DNA of 10,880 bases from an uncultured Archangium sp. (GTDB taxonomy: Bacteria; Myxococcota; Myxococcia; Myxococcales; Myxococcaceae). Where the stretch lies: assembly GCA_946479335.1 (NCBI GenBank), contig CAMLFP010000177.1, forward strand, positions 1-10,880. The letters are read 5' to 3'. A program made the position numbers and the translations under genes. Below the pieces are notes generated by a model. It did not search any database and had not been told where the DNA came from. It saw only the letters and a list, made by a program, of their open reading frames with translations. Positions 8,087-10,880 of the stretch are shown in pieces (position 1 is the stretch's first letter; every line of letters starts with the position of its first letter).

Positions 8087-9547
8087 TCACCGGGTCGCCG
8101 TGGGAGTCGTCACCGGGCGCGCCGACACGCGCACGCGGAACCCCTTCAGGTCGGGCGGGTACTCGGTGAAGGCCACCACGAACGAGGCGGTCCCGCCGGG
8201 CGGCACCGCGGCCGCGCGCTTCTCCACGCGCCGCTGCAGCGCCTCGAGCGCGTCGGTGCCGTCGACGGCGTAAAGCTCCTCGACGCTCGGAGGTTGGTCC
8301 GTCACGAACGACTCCGCGGCGCGCACCACCTTGCCGTTCTCGATGATCTCCGCCTTCACCACCAGGGTCGCCGGGGCATCGCTGCGGTTGGCCACCTCGC
8401 CGCGCACGTAGAACACCGCGCGGCCTGCCCGCGTGTCGTACAGCCCGTTGGTGACGTCCGAGGCCACGAAGGGCACGGAGGGTGCGAAGGTGTTCTTGAG
8501 CTGCTCGACCGACAGCGAGTCGGCGGAGAACTTGCCGTCGTTCAAGTACGCGCTGCCCACCACCAGCAGCCCCAGCACCAACAGCGCGGCGATGGCGATG
8601 TTGACGACGACGCCCACCACGCCACGACGGCTGCGTGGCTTCTCCGACGCCGCGAGCAGCTCGGGCGTCGGCGCGGCCGGCATGGTGGGCACCGACTGCC
8701 TCGCCGGCGCCGCGCTGGGGGGCTGCGGCGAGAAGTCCTCCGGCTCCGGCGGAGGGAGGTCGGGCAGCGCCGACGCAGCCGGCACCGGCATGTCGAACAT
8801 CGCGCGCGCGGTGGCGCCATCGAAGCTCGGCAGCGTCGCCGGCGCGCTCGCGTCTCCGCCGCCGAGGAACCCGTCTGCGCCGAAGGGGCGCGCCACCTGC
8901 GTCTTCTCATCGCGCGCGGGCGGGGGCGGCTGCGGCGGTGGAGGCGCGGAGAAGTCGAACGCCTGAGACGGAGACGGCACCTCCGCCGTCGCCGGCGCGC
9001 CGAGGGCCGCGAAGTCGAACGCCGCGGGCGCGGGCGCAGAGGCCCCGGGCGCCGCGAAGGCCGAGAAGTCGAACGCCGGCGCCTGCGTCGTCGGCGCTGA
9101 CGACGCCGCCGGAGGGGCGACCGCAGAGAAGTCGAAGGCCGCAGGCGGCGGGTTGGGCGGCGCCCCCAGCGCAGGGAACGGTGGCGGCGGCGGGGCGTTG
9201 CCCAACGAGGGCACCGACGGCGGCGCGAGCTCGCTGAAGTTGAACGACGGCGGCGCGGGGCGCTTGTTGCCGATGTCGGGGTTGCGCGAAGCCTCCACGC
9301 CGAGCGCGAAGACCCCCGGGCGCGTCACCTCACCCGGCGGCGGCTCCTCTCGGGGGGCCCCGAAACGAGCGAACGGGTCTGACGGCGGCGCGGGCGGCTG
9401 CGGGGTCGCGGTGGCGGGCTGCGCCATGTCACGCGTCACGCGGAAGGTGTGGCCGCACTTGTTGCAGCGCACCTTCACGCCCTTGTCGGTCACCTTCTCA
9501 TCAGGGATCTTGAACCTGGTCTGGCACTGCTCACATTTGACGATCAT
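8087..9547 (-). CDS. MJ0042 zinc-ribbon / DUF3426 membrane protein with F-D/N-F-S repeats
   Basis: The 486-residue product starts with a zinc ribbon (C5xxC8 and C28xxC31 in CEQCQTRF...RCNKCGHTF). A Pro/Ala-rich disordered region follows at about residues 45-300. One transmembrane helix lies at about 307-331 (VVGVVVNIAIAALLVLGLLV). A C-terminal beta domain of DUF3426 type has the typical VRGEVANRS and PPGGTASF strands. The topology should put the ribbon and linker in the cytoplasm and DUF3426 in the periplasm. Five copies of an F-D/N-F-S/A motif occur at about residues 100-200. ATG 9547 is chosen because family members begin MIVxCxxC; GTG at 9604 would add 19 unrelated residues. No clear Shine-Dalgarno sequence precedes it. 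It heads an operon with the 7351-8085 gene and is divergent from the PhaR-type gene. The function is unknown; ribbons of this kind sit on many regulatory and scaffold proteins. Confidence 0.88.
   Translation of the reverse strand: MIVKCEQCQTRFKIPDEKVTDKGVKVRCNKCGHTFRVTRDMAQPATATPQPPAPPSDPFARFGAPREEPPPGEVTRPGVFALGVEASRNPDIGNKRPAPPSFNFSELAPPSVPSLGNAPPPPPFPALGAPPNPPPAAFDFSAVAPPAASSAPTTQAPAFDFSAFAAPGASAPAPAAFDFAALGAPATAEVPSPSQAFDFSAPPPPQPPPPARDEKTQVARPFGADGFLGGGDASAPATLPSFDGATARAMFDMPVPAASALPDLPPPEPEDFSPQPPSAAPARQSVPTMPAAPTPELLAASEKPRSRRGVVGVVVNIAIAALLVLGLLVVGSAYLNDGKFSADSLSVEQLKNTFAPSVPFVASDVTNGLYDTRAGRAVFYVRGEVANRSDAPATLVVKAEIIENGKVVRAAESFVTDQPPSVEELYAVDGTDALEALQRRVEKRAAAVPPGGTASFVVAFTEYPPDLKGFRVRVSARPVTTPTATR
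8951..9248 (-). repeat. Five in-frame copies of a 13-base F-D/N-F motif repeat
   Basis: Plus-strand copies of GAAGTCGAACGCC or close variants lie at 8951-8963, 9011-9023, 9065-9077, 9128-9140 and 9236-9248. Start-to-start spacings are 60, 54, 63 and 108 bases, all multiples of three. On the coding strand they give A-F-D-F (S-F-N-F in the copy nearest the N-terminus), mostly followed by S or A, inside the disordered linker of the zinc-ribbon protein. Confidence 0.85.
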
Positions 9548-9597
9548 CGCGTTGGAATCGGCGGGCGACTCTACAGCAACACCCGAAAAACGCGTGG

Positions 9598-9626
9598 TTG
9601 GCACAAAGCGTCATGGGTGGTACAGG
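9598..9626 (+). promoter_or_regulatory. Candidate promoter of the PhaR-type gene
   Basis: TTGGCA at 9598-9603 matches the sigma-70 -35 consensus in five of six positions. After exactly 17 bases it is followed by TACAGG at 9621-9626, a poor -10 with three matches. RNA would start near 9633, about 27 bases before the ATG. The 112-base divergent gap must also drive the zinc-ribbon operon; TAGAGT on the minus strand near 9574 is a weak -10 candidate for it. Confidence 0.3.
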
Positions 9627-9645
9627 CGCCGCTGCCTCTGCCCCC

Positions 9646-9652
9646 AAGGAAG
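9646..9652 (+). promoter_or_regulatory. Ribosome binding site of the PhaR-type gene
   Basis: AAGGAAG ends 7 bases before ATG at 9660, near-ideal spacing. It fixes this start against the much longer upstream reading frame that runs antisense through the zinc-ribbon gene. Confidence 0.75.
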
Positions 9653-9659
9653 TCTTTCC

Positions 9660-10253
9660 ATGAGTGAAGCCGAAGCTGCACGCGAACCGAAGGTCATCAA
9701 GCGCTACACGAACCGCAAGCTCTACGACACGGTCGAGAGCCGCTACGTGACGCTCGACGAGATCGCCGAGATGGTGAAGCAGGGCGCGGAGGTCAAGATC
9801 ATCGACAACCGCACCAAGGAAGACCTCACCAACGTCACGCTGGCGCAGATCGTCTTCGAAGAAGAGAAGAAGCAGAAGCAGATGCCGCTCTCGGTGCTGC
9901 GCGAGATCATCCGCCAGCCGGGGGAGCGCATCAACCAGTTCATCAACACCCAGGTGAACCCGCGCGTCGACGCCATCCGCGAGCAGACCACCACCCGCAT
10001 CAACACCCTCCTCGGCCGCGACCCCAACGAAGACCTCTCGCCGGCCGCGCTCGCCGCGCAGTCGCAGAAGGTCTTCGAGACCTGGCAGGCGCGCGTCGAC
10101 GAGCGCGTGAAGCACGCCATCGAGAACGTGGTCGGCAACCTCCCCGCGCTCGGCCGCGACCTCTCGACGCTGATGACCCGCCTCGACGCGCTCGAGGCCA
10201 AGCTCAAGGCGCTCGAAGAAGCGCAGCCCGCGCCGAAGTCGAAGAAGAAGTAA
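9660..10253 (+). CDS. phaR: PhaR-type regulator (polyhydroxyalkanoate synthesis regulator, PHB_acc N-domain)
   Basis: The 197-residue product carries the PHB/PHA accumulation regulator DNA-binding domain at about residues 11-70: IKRYTNRKLYDT, SRYVTLDEIAEMVKQG, then EDLTNVTLAQIVFEEE. Characterised PhaR proteins repress phasin and PHA genes and also bind PHA granules. The rest is different: a helical, Arg/Glu/Gln-rich stretch (about 78-160, SVLREIIRQPGERINQF...) resembling phasin-like coiled coil, then a short coiled coil at 165-187 (LMTRLDALEAKLKALEE) and a Lys-rich tail ending KSKKK. No PHA synthase or phasin gene is in the window, so control of PHA is a family-level expectation rather than a local fact. 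The gene converges with a ParA-family gene; only three bases separate the stops. It is preceded by a good ribosome binding site. Confidence 0.9.
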   Translation: MSEAEAAREPKVIKRYTNRKLYDTVESRYVTLDEIAEMVKQGAEVKIIDNRTKEDLTNVTLAQIVFEEEKKQKQMPLSVLREIIRQPGERINQFINTQVNPRVDAIREQTTTRINTLLGRDPNEDLSPAALAAQSQKVFETWQARVDERVKHAIENVVGNLPALGRDLSTLMTRLDALEAKLKALEEAQPAPKSKKK

Positions 10254-10256
10254 CCG

Positions 10257-10880
10257 TCAGCGGGCGCGCTCGATGCGCTCCGCGACGTGCTGCAGCATCG
10301 CCGCGCCGCGACTCCACGGCGCGTGCTCCCAGATGGTCTTGCCGTGGCTCTGCGCTTCGTCGATGGAGACGTTGAGCGCCACCGGCTCCGTCACCTGCTT
10401 CGGGAAGTACTCGCGCAGCTTGCCCAGCACCTCATCGGCCAGCTGCGTCTTGCGGTACAGCGTCGGTACCAGCTGCGTCACGTGCAGCGCCGCGTGGCCG
10501 TGCTCCTTCGCGACGCGCTCCACCGTGGCCACCAGCTCCGCGCAGCCGTCGAGCGCGAGGTACGTCGTCGCCACGGGGATGATGACCTCTTCAGCCGCGA
10601 GCAACACGTTGATGGTGACGAGGCCGTATGACGGCGGCGCGTCGAAGATGATGACGTCGTAGTGCCCGTCGATGGTGCGCAACTTGTCGGCCAGCAGCCG
10701 GTGCCGCGCCGGGTTCGACGCCGCGTGCGTGGGGAACTCGGCGAGCTCCTTCCACGAGGGGATGAGCCACAGGTTCTCGATCGCCGTCGGCCGCGTCACG
10801 TCGTTGGGCGTGATCTCGGGCTTCGTCAGCAGGTCGAACACCGTCGGCCCGCCGCCGCGCACGTCGACCCCCAGCGTCTT
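10257..10880 (-). CDS. ParA-family partition ATPase, N-terminus off the window
   Basis: The visible C-terminal 207 residues follow the ParA/MinD pattern. KTLGVDVRGGGPTVFDLL and an ENLWLIPS strand come just after the missing Walker A region. Walker B follows as YDVIIFDAPPSYG, then the NVLLAAEEVIIPV strand. The C-terminal section SIDEAQSHGKTIWEHAPWSRGA matches the chromosomal/plasmid ParA type. ParA ATPases bind nucleoid DNA with ATP and position plasmids, chromosomes or protein cargo, with hydrolysis stimulated by a partner such as ParB. The reading frame is open through the last base of the window, so the KGGVGKT motif should lie just beyond it. No parB or parS-like site is visible here, so its cargo is unknown. 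It converges with the PhaR-type gene. Confidence 0.92.
   Translation of the reverse strand, partial: KTLGVDVRGGGPTVFDLLTKPEITPNDVTRPTAIENLWLIPSWKELAEFPTHAASNPARHRLLADKLRTIDGHYDVIIFDAPPSYGLVTINVLLAAEEVIIPVATTYLALDGCAELVATVERVAKEHGHAALHVTQLVPTLYRKTQLADEVLGKLREYFPKQVTEPVALNVSIDEAQSHGKTIWEHAPWSRGAAMLQHVAERIERAR

Noticed and set aside
8951..9248. Regular short repeats considered as a CRISPR-like or regulatory direct-repeat array
   Set aside because: Copies are 13 bases, all spacings are multiples of three, and all copies encode the same tetrapeptide inside a coding region.
9548..9604. GTG start adding 19 residues before the zinc ribbon
   Set aside because: Family members start MIVxCxxC, and the added residues carry no recognisable feature.
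9153..9659. Long N-terminal extension of the PhaR-type protein
   Set aside because: It is antisense to the zinc-ribbon gene. The PHB_acc domain and a good AAGGAAG site place the start at 9660.

Overview
The window is compact, very GC-rich bacterial chromosome with GC-dominated third codon positions. Gene content points to a myxobacterium (Myxococcota): a plant-type glutamate-cysteine ligase, an unusually long S41 protease with immunoglobulin-like modules, an MJ0042 zinc-ribbon/DUF3426 membrane protein with a Pro/Ala-rich spacer, and a PHB_acc-type regulator beside an orphan ParA. The assignment is inferred from protein content, not from a search. I see no tRNA, rRNA, CRISPR array, insertion sequence, integrase or attachment site. 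No stretch longer than about 140 bases lacks a gene.

Layout. At 1-1319 (minus) lies a nearly complete gshA whose C-terminus runs off the left edge. Only 39 bases separate it from a divergent CysZ/EI24-type membrane protein (1359-2069, plus) with a TTG start. After a 113-base gap comes a 1035-residue secreted C-terminal-processing-type serine protease (2183-5290, plus). A predicted outer-membrane beta-barrel protein follows (5341-6375, plus); a strong hairpin lies directly before its annotated ATG. On the minus strand at 6369-7088 is a cytoplasmic glycerophosphodiester phosphodiesterase, divergent from a small TatA-like protein (7164-7373, plus). A two-gene minus-strand operon follows: the zinc-ribbon/DUF3426 protein (8087-9547) and, coupled by TGA-G-ATG, an unrecognised helical-repeat protein (7351-8085). 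Divergent from that operon is a PhaR-type regulator (9660-10253, plus). It converges on a ParA-family ATPase (10257-10880, minus) whose Walker A end lies beyond the right edge.

How the genes may work together. gshA and the CysZ-like protein may share a sulfur/cysteine/glutathione theme. The protease and the beta-barrel protein are consecutive envelope genes. PhaR and ParA together suggest, speculatively, granule or cargo positioning. Three convergent gene pairs overlap (7 and 23 bases) or are 3 bases apart, leaving no room for ordinary terminators between them. Most of the window is housekeeping or conserved lineage-specific content. The most unusual parts are the architecture of the protease, the structured leader of the beta-barrel gene, the F-D/N-F-S repeats of the zinc-ribbon protein and the PhaR/ParA pair.
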